Assembly: GCA_016647705.1 (NCBI GenBank)
Contig: JAENRU010000488.1
Location: 907,501 to 971,500, forward strand
From: Eucommia ulmoides
Lineage: Eukaryota; Streptophyta; Magnoliopsida; Garryales; Eucommiaceae
Length of the DNA: 64,000 nucleotides
Direction: 5' to 3'
This document shows, piece by piece, positions 11,051 to 22,521 of this stretch (the stretch's first letter is position 1; the number at the start of each line of letters is the position of its first letter). The position numbers and the translations under genes are program-made. Below the pieces are notes generated by a model. The model saw only the letters and a program-made list of their open reading frames with translations, did no database searches and was not told the DNA's origin.

Positions 11051-11677
11051 CATAGTTTTAAATCGCGGTAACGGCAACCGTAACGGTAACGGACGCGGTG
11101 ACGCGGAAGCGGGGGTGAAGCGGTTGTAACGTAACGGTAACGGACATCGCGGTCGTGAATTTTTATTTTCAATTCACAACCTCTATAAATCTAATATATT
11201 AAAGTCTTTTACTTTAAAATAGATTATAATCAAGTTATATATATATATAAGTCATCAATAATAAATATTCAAATTACATATATGTGAAGCATTGATATCA
11301 CCACCAAAAAGAGCGTCGGGCATGATCTTGCACTTGATCTTGATCTTCATTTTGTTGTTGGGGATAATATTGTTGAGGGGGATAGTACGAGTATTGTTGA
11401 TCTTATCAAAGACTAGTAGACTAAGTAGAGACTAAGTAGAGTCTAGGCCTCATGTGCACTTGATGAAATTCCTACATTCACGAGAAAGGGGTCAAATAAG
11501 TTTTATTAAAGGTAGTCTAGCCCTGCTCTACAAAATAGCCTGTGCATATTTGGTTGTAATATTCTCACAATGCAATGGTCCGTTACGGCCGTAACGGCCC
11601 GTTACGGTGTGATTTCATATCACAGCCCTGTAACGGGTTCCGATTCCGTTACATAACGGCCGTTTTTTAAAACCATG
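11051..11677. mobile_element. hAT-type non-autonomous element nested in the CACTA element
   Basis: Ends are inverted repeats: left CATAGTTTTAAATCGCGG, right (inward) CATGGTTTTAAAAAACGG. A perfect 8 bp target duplication GTACATAT flanks it (11043-11050 and 11678-11685), as expected for hAT transposons. The ends are packed with CGGTAACG/CGTTACGG subterminal motifs on both strands, typical hAT transposase binding arrays. No coding frame. Confidence 0.88.
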
Positions 11678-12571
11678 GTACATATCCATGTAAAAATCAC
11701 ATAAATATGTGAAAATCGGCTCAAATCTGATGAAAACCCAAACAGTAGTAGGGGCAAAAAACTTACGATTCTTGCTTCCGATTGATTCCTGCTTCGATTG
11801 TGACCTATTGATTCTTGTTCGTCGTCTTTGTCTTCCACTTCATTTCGATTGATTTCTTGCTTGCCACTACGATTTCTTCGTCTTCGTTATCCGCTTGATG
11901 GGTGAAGAGAGAGGGGTTTCGTGAAGAGAGAATGAAGAGAGTCCATTAAATCGAATCGTCGTCCTTCGTCTTCGTGAAGAGAGAATGCAGAGAGCATGAG
12001 ATTGATGGATGAAAAAAGAGAGGTGGTTGCTAGCGTTGGAGAAATAAAAAAATTAGGTTATATTTTGGCTACAATTTTTGCTCAAAACTAAGTCATTTTA
12101 AGAGTGTGAGTGTGGGGGAAAAACAATTAGCGACGAAACTGGTTCGTCGCCAAATGTTAATTATAGGCGGTCCCATTGGCGACAAACATATTTCGTCGCC
12201 CATACACTAGCGGGATAATTATATTAATTTTTCAGTTTGGCGCCAAAATTAGGAATGACATTTGGCGACGAAAGGGGTTCGTCGCCAAATAAAACATTAT
12301 CTTGTGCCAAATTGGCGACGAAATTTTTTCGTCGCCAATACGTTAGCGAGAATAAAAAATTTCACACCAAGATTTTATTGGACCAATAGCAATGAATTCT
12401 AAAATTTCATCGCTTATTAACCATCTATGGCTACAAAATTGAATTTCGTCGCCAAAAGGTGGTTACATTTGGCTACAACTGTTAATTTTTTAGCCAAAAG
12501 ACACATTTAGCGACGAAATTTGTGTCGTCGCCAAAAAATTTTAAGCATAATCTCATTTTTTTGTAGTGAAG

Positions 12572-13299
12572 ATAAAACATGCTTCAGGAGAACAAGTTTA
12601 CCTCCACAAGATAGAAGATTCGCTTTCCACACCTCTATTTTCTTTGACACTTTCTCTATAAGACCGGCAAAATGAGTTGCTTTGAGATGACCGTAGGTAA
12701 AGGGGACTCTCAGGTAAGTATAGGAAAAGCCACATTGGCTAAAACCGGTTGAGAGACCGATAGCCAGGCGACGCGCATTGGGACAATTTTGATGCAAATA
12801 GAAATTACATTTTGGAGCACTCACAAGTTGGCCATAAGCTAATTGATACTCTTCAAGCACCTTCATTAAATTTCTAATACTATGAGAACTCCCGTTGCAA
12901 AAAATGAGGGTATCATCAGCAAACATCAGATGAGAAACCAGAGGAAAACGTCTTTTAGTAACAAAAGGTTGAACTCGACCATCTATCATAAATCGATAGA
13001 TATTTCGACTTAGCACCTCTTGAGCCAAAATAAACAATAGAGGCAAAATGGGGTCGCCTTGACGCAATCATCTAGAAGCATGAAACTAACCCTTATAGAC
13101 CCCTTGAAATACCATGGAAAAGGAAGTTGAGTCAGAACAACTAGAGACAACAGCAATAAATCCCGAGCTGAAATCAAATCTTTTAAGCACCTCAATTAAA
13201 AAGTTCCACTAAAGCCAATCATAGGCTTTAGCCATATCGAATTTGATCATAACATTACGACCATGAAATATCCTTGCCCAAATCTTTGACAAGTTCTTA
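12572..13299 (-). pseudogene. LINE ORF2: reverse transcriptase palm region
   Basis: The translation begins LRQGDPILPLLFILAQEVLS and holds the catalytic FADD box at 12912-12923, followed by the thumb-like segment with KLVLLKHVLSS at the CACTA junction. The family pattern at the start is LRQGDPLSP, so the fold is clear. The upstream link to the 13297-14412 frame is cut by several stops, beginning with the TAA at 13297-13299 where the family normally has a sense codon. Confidence 0.88.
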
Positions 13300-14978
13300 G
13301 GCTACCCCAATAGCTTCGGCGATGGACTTGCCTTTAACAAAACCGTGTTGTTGACTTGAAATTAACTTGGGCAGAAGGGATACCAGTCTGGTAGATAACG
13401 CCTTGGAAAAGATTTTATAACAAATATTACATAAGCTAATCGGGCGAAAATCTTTGAGAGACGAAGGTTGAGACTTCTTCGGGATAAGGGCCAACAATGT
13501 ACTAGAGATAGTAGCAAGAATGAGATTTCCTTGGAGAAAATAATTAGCGGCTTCCCAAACATCTTTACCCACTATATCCCATGAAGATTGGAAAAAACTT
13601 GAAGAGAGAGAATCCATACCTGGAGCACCGTTAATGGGAATGGACCAAAAGGCATCTTTGATTTCCTCTACTGAGAAAGGAGCTAATAACATAGCAATCT
13701 CCAAATCCCTAACCATGTGAGGGATGGAATCAAAGACAGTATCGGAGTAAGAAACCTGGACAGACGAGTATAAATCTTTGAAAAACTCAATAGCAGCTTC
13801 GTGAAACATATGGGGATCTGCCATGCTACTACCATCTTCATGTCGAATAGTAGACAAACAAAGAGGAGAGTTACACATTTTAACGGATGTATGAAAGAAT
13901 TTAGAATTGCTATCTCCTTTTGCTAGCCAATGCTCTCGGGACTTTTGTTTCCAATAGACCTCCTCTTTCTTAAGGAGATTATTATAAACCGTAGTAGCTT
14001 GATCAAATAAATCCAAAACTCTTTGAGGCCAATTGGTTTGAAGCATAGAATCATAAGCTTCCACCCTACCCTTCCAAGAGTTTAACTCTACAAACACGTT
14101 CTCAAAAGTTTGAGCATTCCAAATTTTAAGAGCCACCCTCGTAGATTTGATGTTAATACTTAGACGAACCAAAGGGTTTTGATGAGAAGCCTTCCATCCA
14201 GAATTAACAACATCAAGAAATCTCCCATGCAACGTCCACATCCTTTGAAACCGAAAAAGCTTTGGACCGATAAAGGAGAAAGAGGAGGAGTGAAGAATCA
14301 ACGGGTAGTGGTCCGAATTAATACGTTCCAAGTGATCAATCCGGCCATCGAACGAATTACGAGATGTAGACGAAACCAAGACTCTATCCAACCGAGAGTA
14401 TTGACGGGACAACCCGTGACGATTGTTACAAAAAGTAAATTTTGACCCCGTGAATTGGGGGGGGGGGTGTCCACCAACCCAACGTGGTTAATACAGGCAT
14501 TGAATTCTTGCATGGCACTCCAAGAAGGGGTTAAACGACCCTATTTTTCTGAAATGCTACGAACAACATTAAAATTACCCCCCCAAATAACCGGAATAGA
14601 AACCGCGGTAGTCGTAATGTTAAGAGCCTCCCAGAGAGTTCGGCGTTCGGTCTGGAAGCAACTAGGATATACAACCACAATAAAAAACTCCATATTTGAC
14701 CAAGCTACCTTACAAGCAATAAATTGGCAATGCTTATGAACAATTTGAACATCCAGATTATTTTTCCACATAACCCAAATTTTACTTGACTCACCTTGGT
14801 TAGAGGATCTGTTATGAAACTTGATGGCCTTGTTAACTCTCCCCATGTTAGAATCATCAATCCATGGATCAATAATGCCGGCAAAGGAAACTTTCGAAGA
14901 CTTCACAATTCGTTTTAATCTAGTGAGGATACTAGGGTCAATACCCCTACAATTCCAAAACAAAATGGAGTCAGACAT
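13297..14978 (-). pseudogene. LINE ORF2: AP endonuclease and N-terminal reverse transcriptase
   Basis: ORF2 starts at ATG 14978 with ILFWNCRG, the usual opening of plant LINE endonucleases; GGNFNVV and SDHYPLIL are further endonuclease motifs. The RT N-terminus follows (LIPKK, DFRPISLCN, QHGFVKGKSI). Lesions: an in-frame stop at 14541-14543, a frame change at a run of ten G on the + strand (about 14458-14467), and the stop at 13297-13299. The ATG overlaps the ORF1 stop by 8 nt (14971-14978), suggesting translational coupling or reinitiation in the live ancestor. Confidence 0.9.
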
Positions 14979-16491
14979 TAAAGTTTACTTGATGACGTGT
15001 TACCATTCCCGAAGTCTTGGAGGGACCTCCAACCGACTCCAGAACTTTCGCTTTTCCATTTTTCCTTCGAACGAGCTGAAAACCATCCGGTTCAGTGCTT
15101 GTCGTATCCGTAGCATATCCGGCTGCTCCCTTATCATAAGCCAAAAAATCCTCTTGCTCTGATTGAGAGTCCCCCTTGGCGAACAAATTTTCTCCCCCTT
15201 CATCCGCAAAAGGAACTTCAAAAGTCTGAATATGATCGTTGTCCACTACAAGCGACGGAGAAGAGCCTGAATCAGCGTTAATTGCTGCTGTCTGATTTTT
15301 TGCACCTGTAGTTATCGAAGCTGGAATGATATCGGTCGGAGTTGACACTGCCGGAACAGTTTCAACAGCAGTAAACGAGCTGTCCAGAGGATCAGCCCAT
15401 TGCGGTAAAAGAGAAATTGTACCAGCAGCCCCCTGTGGTAAAACACCAGCTGGACCACCCTCCTGCAGCAAAACAGACGCTGGACCAACTTCCTGCAGTG
15501 AATCAGAGACTGTACCAGCAGCCCCCTGAGGTAAATTAGCAGCTGGACCACCCTCCTGCCGTAAAACATGAGCTGCACCAGCCTCCTGCAGTAAAACAAA
15601 ACCTGCACCAGCCTCCTGCGATGAGTTGTTTTGGTCTACATTCATTGTTATTTTCCTCAAAGCCCTATTACGCCTTTTTTTTAAACTTTTTGATATTGTT
15701 TTTTCTGCAATATTAGAGCCTTCCTCCCCTGTGATTTTTTTTTCGTTCAACGGAGGGTTTTTCCTCCGGAAAATGTCTAAGGAGTGACCTTGAATATTAC
15801 AATAGGAACAAAATGTAGGAATCCGATCGTACATAACTTCTTGAGGAAACCCGTCTTATTTGCCGATCCAAATTTTGGGTGGTAAAGGTTTAGAGAGATC
15901 CACCTCTACACAAACCCTAGCGGAGTTCAATCTCGTCAAGGTTAAGGTGGTGGAATCAATAGCGACAACCTTACCAATCGTGCTTGCTATCGCTTTTAGG
16001 TTATCTAGAACAAAGTAGTTGATTGGAAGCTTTGGAAATTTAATCCAAAGTGGAAGAATAGAGGTATCGGTTTTTGAGTTGAAAGCTTTATTTCAACGGA
16101 ATACCTTATAGTAAAAGCCTTTTATTACGTTTACTTCACCGGAAAGGACCTTGAGAAGATCGGTACCATTGAGGAAACGAAGAAGGAGTGTTTTTGAGTC
16201 TATCAACCCCATAGTAAATTGACCTGAAAGTTGCCAAGATCGAATTTCTTCCTGGATGCCTTCCAATGAAGGACGGCCATTCTGAAATTTCAATACCGCA
16301 GCTTGATCAAAGAGGGCCTTTGATTGGGACAGCGTAGAAGGAGAGAATGAGATTGCTGGCATACCATCTTTTGTGTAAGAATGAGATTCCACCTCTATAG
16401 ATGGTAGACATGCCTCCCTTTGCAAAGTTGCAGCGTAGGTCCTCACAAAACCAGTGTTTTTGGTTGCATTCTGCGAGGATAACACTGCCAT
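14971..16491 (-). pseudogene. LINE ORF1: gag-like RNA-binding protein
   Basis: One frame of 507 codons from ATG 16491 to the TGA at 14971-14973, broken by two in-frame stops: TGA at 16093-16095 (a Trp position by family pattern) and TAA at 15856-15858. Order: N-terminal DUF4283-like region, a short zinc knuckle (CSYCNIQGH, with the expected final Cys replaced, as DIF follows), then a Gln/Gly/Ala-rich linker of repeated LLQEGGPA/LPQGAAGT units (about 15380-15610), and an acidic tail. Known role: ORF1 proteins bind the element RNA. The repeated linker is unusual for an ORF1. Confidence 0.85.
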
Positions 16492-16661
16492 GTCAGGAAC
16501 GAGACTTAGGAGAAGAAAACACTGTAGAATATTCCCTTTGGAAGGGGAACTGGTGGAGAAACATCCCCAGCAGGCGGCGGCTAGGGTTGATTGTTGCCCT
16601 GGCGGCTAGGGTTTTGCAACCTGTAGTGGCTAGGGTTTTTAATTATCCTAATAAAACAAGG

Positions 16662-17408
16662 GTTAATTGCACTTTACCCCCTTGCGATTTGCACCTTTTG
16701 CATTTTGTTCCCTTGTGGTTTGGACATCAGCACATTGCCCCCCTATGGTCTTGGACTAAATTGCAACGGTAGATCCGTTAATGAAAAATGTAAAATGTCA
16801 ATTTTACCCTTCGTTAATTATTAATACTTATTTAGGGGGAATCCAAAAGGTCCAAACCATAGGGGGTAAAGGGAAATTAACCACCACTCTCTCTCTCCCC
16901 GCCACCACCACTTTCGTCCACCATGTCAACACCACCATGCCGGCCACCCTCAACCACCTCCTGTTTCTCTCTCTTTCCCTATATTTCTCTATTACAGCTA
17001 AAAATCAGAAAAGTAAAACAAAAAAGAGATTATTGAAGCAAAAATGAATGGGGGAGGCTTCGATTCTCCTTTGATTCAAACCGCCATGGCTGCAACAAAC
17101 GGTTGCCATGGGAGAGAATCTTTCATCCGCGCAGACCTTTTGAGTTGCCTTGCTATGTTGCGGCTCAGTGGGATCCTGAATATCCTTTACAAAAAAAGAT
17201 TGTTACCGCCTCATACAATACGCTTGGATCAAGGAATAAGGGCCCATTTGGTTAGAGAGAGAGAGAGGGGCATTTATAGCCATCCATGAGAAGTACATAT
17301 CGTTTAGTGTGTGTATGTCTGAAAGAATAAGGGTTGTTGCTTTTCTAATCGGCATTACGTTGAAATCACTGGGGACGGTTGGGCGGACGGAGAGGGGCAA
17401 CCACCCTT
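16662..17408. repeat. Germin downstream spacer, copy B (left part)
   Basis: Matches 2363-3001 in order and direction from about 16690. It includes a start GGGTTAATTGCACTTTACCCC, the same terminal sequence as the GGGTTAAT MITE family, so part of this spacer may itself be a Mutator-type element. The homologous ATGAATGGGGGAGGC block is at 17044. No intact gene. Confidence 0.7.
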
Positions 17409-17413
17409 GAAAC

Positions 17414-19249
17414 TGTAGAGAATAATAGAAATGGATTTTGTATATATTTCATTAATCCAACATTGAATATTTGTACAATTGAGTGATGAACAATAAACGA
17501 AAATACAATAAAAAGAAATACAATATAATGACAAAAGTAAATAAGGCAATAACATAATGAAAATATATACAAAATGAAATATTCCTTTCGCATATTTCCT
17601 AATACGCTCCCTCAAGATGGTGCCGCAATCTTTCGAGGTCACAGTTGGCTCTGGGGACGCAATATTCTTAATACACCCCCTCAAGATGGTGGTTGATTCA
17701 AAGCACCAATCTTGGACCACAACCTTTGGAAGTCACAGTTCGCTCTAGGGGTACTGGGAAGGGCGCTAGAGTGCGGATCAAGCAGCGTCTGGGATGTTGG
17801 GAAGCGCGCTCAGAGGAGCTGGAGCGTGATCTAGGAAGCTGGGAAGCGCGCTAGAGCGTGAATCAGGCAGTGGTTGAACTTCGAGAGCGCGCTAGACGCC
17901 CCTGGTTGCGTTGGGGCACAAAGCAGGCAATACATCTGCTTCGGGGTGTGTGACTATCCCTCCCAACAAGTATTTTTTCGCAGGCACGAACTCCTGAATT
18001 ATCAAAGCCCCTCAACTGCTTTAGTTCAAGTATGCAGACACTTGAGCTACACCTTGTTGGTTGGAATGGAAGAAACTACACTGATGGAAGGAAAACCAAT
18101 TTAGAGCGTAGATTTGATGGAGAGGGATTGATGATTTAAGAGAGAGGAAGAAGAAGAATCCAACAATGGTCAAGAAAATTGTAGAAAGAGAGATAGGAGA
18201 AAATCGTAGAGAGAGAGAGAGAGAGAGAAACAGAGAAGGTTTTTTTTTTTTTTTTTTCAAGAATCTGCTAGCAGTGAAGTGATTGGAGAAGTGATTAGAG
18301 GAGAACTGGAGAAGATGAAGCAATGGAGATAAGGTTCAGGATTTTGCGTATCAAATGCTAGGAGAAGGTTCAATCAAATGGGGTCATTTGGAGTATATGG
18401 AGATGGACGATCTAGGGTGCAACAGACACGCATACGCGAAAGAGAGAGAAAACTACCTACAGGAATTGACAATGATTCAAGGCAAGAGTAGGACGATGAA
18501 CTAGCTTAGTATCCGATTTACCGGGTACAGCCGTGGAGATTTTTTTTTTTGATATTCGGATCATCCAAAGACATGCTTCTTCAATGAGAATTTCACCTCA
18601 AAACAGAAAGATTTTTTTTCCATTTGATGAAGCGATAATGTTCAAAATCTCACCACCCAAATTGACCGAGAGTGAGAGAGATTGTGAGTCCGAGAAGGAT
18701 TGTGGGAAAAGCTTCTTATGGAGTGGCAGAGCAAGCCCTTGTTTTGGAAATGAGGGAGGGAGGAAAGGAAACTGATGAACGAGGAGCGAGAAGGAAAGTA
18801 TAAGGAAATTTTTCTCTCACACACAGAGCTGAACTTGCAGCCAAGAACACTGTAGGGGGAGAGCTGTATTAGGGTTAGTAAGGAAACGTTTGTGAAAAAA
18901 AAAAAAAAAGGAAGTGGAGAGTCGGGGCTTTATTGCAGCCGCCATCGGAGTTCGCAGCCGGAGGCCAAGAAAACCAGCGGCGGCTGGAAACCCTAATCCG
19001 TTCTTGAGGACTCTCTCTAGTTTTTGGATCTAAACTCTGAAATCATGTAGAGAATAATAGAAATGGCTTTTGTATATATTTTATTAATCCAACATTCACT
19101 ATTTATACAATGGAGTGATGAACAATAAAAGGAAATACAATAAAAAGATATACAATATAAAGAAATAATTTGATGATAAAAGTAAATAAGGTAATAACAT
19201 AATGGAAATATATACAAAAGGAAATATGTCTTTTCTATATTTCCTAATA
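17414..19249 (-). mobile_element. Short-LTR (TRIM/Copia-like) retrotransposon, non-coding
   Basis: Direct repeats of about 200 bp (17414-17604 and 19046-19249) bound a 1.44 kb interior. A 5 bp target duplication GAAAC flanks them (17409-17413 and 19250-19254). On the minus strand the interior starts TGATTTCAGAGTTTAGATCC, a decayed initiator-tRNA-Met primer site (canonical TGGTATCAGAGC), and ends CATCTTGAGGGAGCG, a polypurine tract of the Copia type. No gag or pol frame. The LTR edge reads TATTAG where TGTTAG is expected. Copy A of the spacer keeps the empty site at 3002-3006. Confidence 0.88.
17961..18060 (-). mobile_element. SINE-like tRNA-derived fragment inside the TRIM-like element
   Basis: On the minus strand a box-A-like GTAGCTCAAGTG and a box-B-like GGAGTTCGTG are about 60 bp apart, as in the fragments at 909-1017 and 4210-4315. 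Boundaries are approximate. Confidence 0.4.
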
Positions 19250-19254
19250 GAAAC

Positions 19255-19900
19255 CTCCCGTCTCTCCGTGCTCAGCCACTACCTTATTCTTAAACTAATG
19301 AAATTTTTTGGGTTAGTTACATTTTGCACCCCTAATGTTTGACCTAATTTATACTTTGCACCACTGTAATTTGACATAATTGCATAAGGGTAAAATTATA
19401 TTTTTACCCTTAAAATAAAGCATGTGCAAGTCGCATGCGAAAATTCGTCAAAATTAATCCCTATTTTTTACGGAAAGACCACATAAATAATCGTGTACAA
19501 ATACAAGGAACAAAATTATAATTTGCCCTTGAATTTATGAAATGGATTGAGCCAATCCATAACCACATAAACATCAACATTTTGAATTAGTTTTCAACAA
19601 AAAAAGATGATTAATAAACATATCCAGCTGGAAGTATAAACTCAAGAAAATTTTCATAGAAAGCGAAAAAGTTGAATTCAACTAAAAAAACAGTTAAAAA
19701 AAAAAAAGTTAAATTTATGAAAAAGATTGATCTAACCATATCCACATAAAAATTAACATTTTAGTACTATTCAAATGGATTGAGCTAATCCATGACGAAG
19801 TCAAAATCAACATATTTCAACTATTTTTTTTTATCAATAAAAGCAAAATCACATCATCCACAAATCTATGAAATCTGCAACAAAATCATTTTTTTTTTTA
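19255..19900. repeat. Germin downstream spacer, copy B (right part)
   Basis: Continues the match to copy A (3007-3580) after the TRIM-like insertion. Relative to copy A it has an extra block of roughly 120 bp at about 19300-19420 (TTGGGTTAGTTACATTTTGC...), probably another small insertion. Non-coding. Confidence 0.65.
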
Positions 19901-20229
19901 AAAAAAGTGTAAAGAACACCAAAAAAATTAATAAAACATTGTCTAATTAAATATTACACAAAAACATTTAATTATAACTAATTAAAAATAAACAGGGAGA
20001 GGGTTAGAGAGAGAAACTCTCTCTTGAGGAGTGTGCTAGTGTAATTTTGAATTTGAAATTGCTTTCGTCGCTAGCTTCCAGTGAATTTCGCGGGCGGCAG
20101 TGTACTAGTTAGTTTGGGGTTTGTTCCTGTCTTCATCTTCACCACAACTCTCAGACACTCTCCATCGTTGCATCAAGAGACAACTCAAATCAATACCTTC
20201 TCGGTTTGAGATACCTAGCAATTCAAAGA
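19901..20229. other. Intergenic sequence before the LTR element
   Basis: 20000-20229 is less AT-rich and looks like a transcribed leader or an older element, but has no open frame. The last five bases, AAAGA, are the left target duplication of the next element. Confidence 0.5.
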
Positions 20230-21506
20230 TGTAATACCCCGAAAATTTATATTTTTGAAATTATTATTTTATATAAGTTTAATATTTTTTAAGACGGTTT
20301 TGTGAATTTGTGGTATAAATATATACTTAATAATTTTTGGAGTTAAATGTTAAATTTATATTTTTGAAAATATTATTTTATATAATTTTAATATTTTTGG
20401 ATTGTTTTGTATGTTATAAAAATTTATAATAAATATCTAATAATTTTGAGAAAATAAGTATAACTATTGACTTTTTCTTTGAATTACTTTATATTTAGGG
20501 GTATTATATATAATTTTCTAAATCTTATAAGCTGAGGAATCGTTTGTAACCATAAAAAATTTAAGAAAAAAAGAAGAGATGGATACCATATACACGTGTA
20601 GGTTGTAAGCTTTTGGTAGTAATAATAATAATAAAAACAATATCATATATATATAATGTAAACATAAGAATTGTTGCCTTGTGTATGCTCTATATAATAA
20701 TAATATAAGAATAGTGATCATCATACTAAATCCGGAGGGGGAGAGAAAAAAAAATAAAGAAAAAGAATATTACTAAAAGTAACTATATATGTTGATTTCG
20801 ATCAGAATTTTGAGAGTTTTTGAACGAGATTAATATTTCGGCTCAGATTTTAGGTAGAATTTCTAACTAATTTTCCCAATTTATGTTATCGTTGTCTGTG
20901 AATTATAATTGTTAGTTTGCATGAAATAATTATGATTATGTGAAAATTATGTGGAAATCACGTTTATATGTTTTATTTGTTGTACTAATTAGATGCACGG
21001 ATTAAAGAGGTTGAAATTTTACTGAGCGTTGGCTCACAACCCTATAGTTTTGATTGCAGGACAGGTGAGAGTGAAACGGTGACGAGAATTTTAATTTGTA
21101 TTTAATTTGTAATAGTCAAATATATTATTTACTATTATCGTCGTCATGTGATAAAATTGGATTGTAGTCACGGAATTGGAATTTGACACAAAAAATATTT
21201 TCTAGATTAATTTAAAGACAAAATTCATAATTGTGTTGATTTATCTACTAATTATATTTGAATTATATAAACTAATTATTTTTGAATTTCATCTCATCAA
21301 TTAATGAATTTGATCTGATCTGTATTCATTAATTAATACAATTTCTTTCATCTACTAATTTTACTAAATCGACAAATTTCGTTTCAATGATTTCACAAAT
21401 CGTTTTGTTTAGATTTATAGATAATAAAATATTAGTCGTTCGGTTTTAGAGTTAATTCTCATTGGGGAGAAATCGAGTGGCAGACCTGCAAAATCGGGTC
21501 GTTACA
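20230..21506 (+). repeat. 5' LTR (1277 bp)
   Basis: TG...CA repeat ending at the primer-site side. It contains the uninterrupted sequence that in the 3' LTR is split by a MITE (around 20422, ATAAAAATTTATAATAAA). A TATA-like CTCTATATAATAATAA is at about 20688. Confidence 0.88.
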
Positions 21507-22521
21507 AAATAGTATCAGAACGAGGTTTGCGACTACCCTAGACTTGGGTTATGGTACCTATTACTCATAATAAATGAAGTAGTATTTAAAAAAAATAAAA
21601 ATAAAAAAATAAAAAATAATAAAAATAACTCATTAATTTTCGGATAACTTATTTAGAGCCAATTGCCGTTCACTCTTGCAACATGGCCTGAAGATGAATT
21701 CAATGAGGAAAAAAAAAAGATATTATTAAGTCCATATAGGAATTCTTACCACATATCTATGTTTGGATTAAAAAAATAAATTGATGAGTTAAATAGAAAT
21801 TGACTAAAGAAACCGATTAAAAAAAAAAAAAAAACGCATGAGATTTGCATGCGGTCATTCCTTATTAGAGACTTGATTTTGTTCTATCAAATATGTTCTG
21901 GAAAAGTTGGTTTGGAAAAGTTGGTTTTGACACTTTGGAACCTTAAAGTTTGATCAAAATTTCACTTTGGTCCATATAATTTTAATTGAACATATTGTTT
22001 ACTTTGTGAACCGATAGTTATGTATGTTAGTGTTGTTGTTTATTTTTGTGCTACTTTGTATGATCTATGGGTTCAAAAAAAATAAAAAAAATAAAAAGGA
22101 AGGAAAAAAAATTATGTGAAAAGTGGTATTATAAGACTGAAACTCATATTATTTTTCTCCTGATGGTTTACCTAGCGTAATTTGATTTAGATTAAATGAT
22201 TGTGCAATACAACCTTTATTAGGTGCTCTAAATCCATTCATACCCAATTTGAATTCCATTATTTCATTTAATTGTTTGGTCCATATTTGCACGCATTGAC
22301 GTCTTCGTTATGTTTTTCGGTGGTTTGACACTTTGCACCTATGTATTGTTACCATTATTTTCTTTGGTTTCTACAATTTCAATTTGAACATATTAACATC
22401 TTTGGTGGTGTTTGATTAATACAACTTACCTACAGTAAGTAAAGTGAGGCTGAGATTAGTGTCGTGGACCATAGAATATATGTTGTTGAATTGAAAAGAT
22501 TGGCTGAAAGGTGTTTACTAC

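Larger units (their letters stand above)
7614..12568. mobile_element. Non-autonomous CACTA (En/Spm) DNA transposon
   Basis: Starts CACTACAAGAAAAATGACAT and ends with the inverted form (reading inward, CACTACAAAAAAATGAGATT), inside the 3 bp target duplication AAG (7611-7613 and 12569-12571). Both ends carry dense subterminal repeats in both directions: TTTGTAGCCAAA-type units at about 7640-8160 and GCGACGAAA/TTCGTCGCC units at about 12120-12540. These are all hallmarks of the CACTA superfamily. No TNP2-like transposase frame is present, so it depended on a partner. It carries a nested hAT-type element (11051-11677). Confidence 0.93.
5660..16648 (-). mobile_element. L1-type LINE retrotransposon with RNase H, interrupted by a CACTA element
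   Basis: The element is flanked by a perfect 13 bp target duplication, TAATAAAACAAGG, at 5647-5659 and 16649-16661. On the minus strand it runs: 5' leader with repeated CTAGGGTTT motifs, ORF1 (gag-like, zinc knuckle), ORF2 (AP endonuclease, reverse transcriptase, zf-RVT, RNase H), then an A/T-rich tail next to the left duplication. Subtracting the CACTA element (4955 bp plus 3 bp) leaves about 6.03 kb, close to full length for a plant LINE of this class. Both ORFs carry stops and a frameshift, so it is a dead copy. The 13 bp duplication is consistent with target-primed reverse transcription. Confidence 0.93.

Noticed and set aside
14179-15162. Plus-strand frames of 88-113 codons over the LINE
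   Set aside because: Shadows of ORF1 and ORF2 of the LINE, which is encoded on the minus strand with clear endonuclease and RT motifs.
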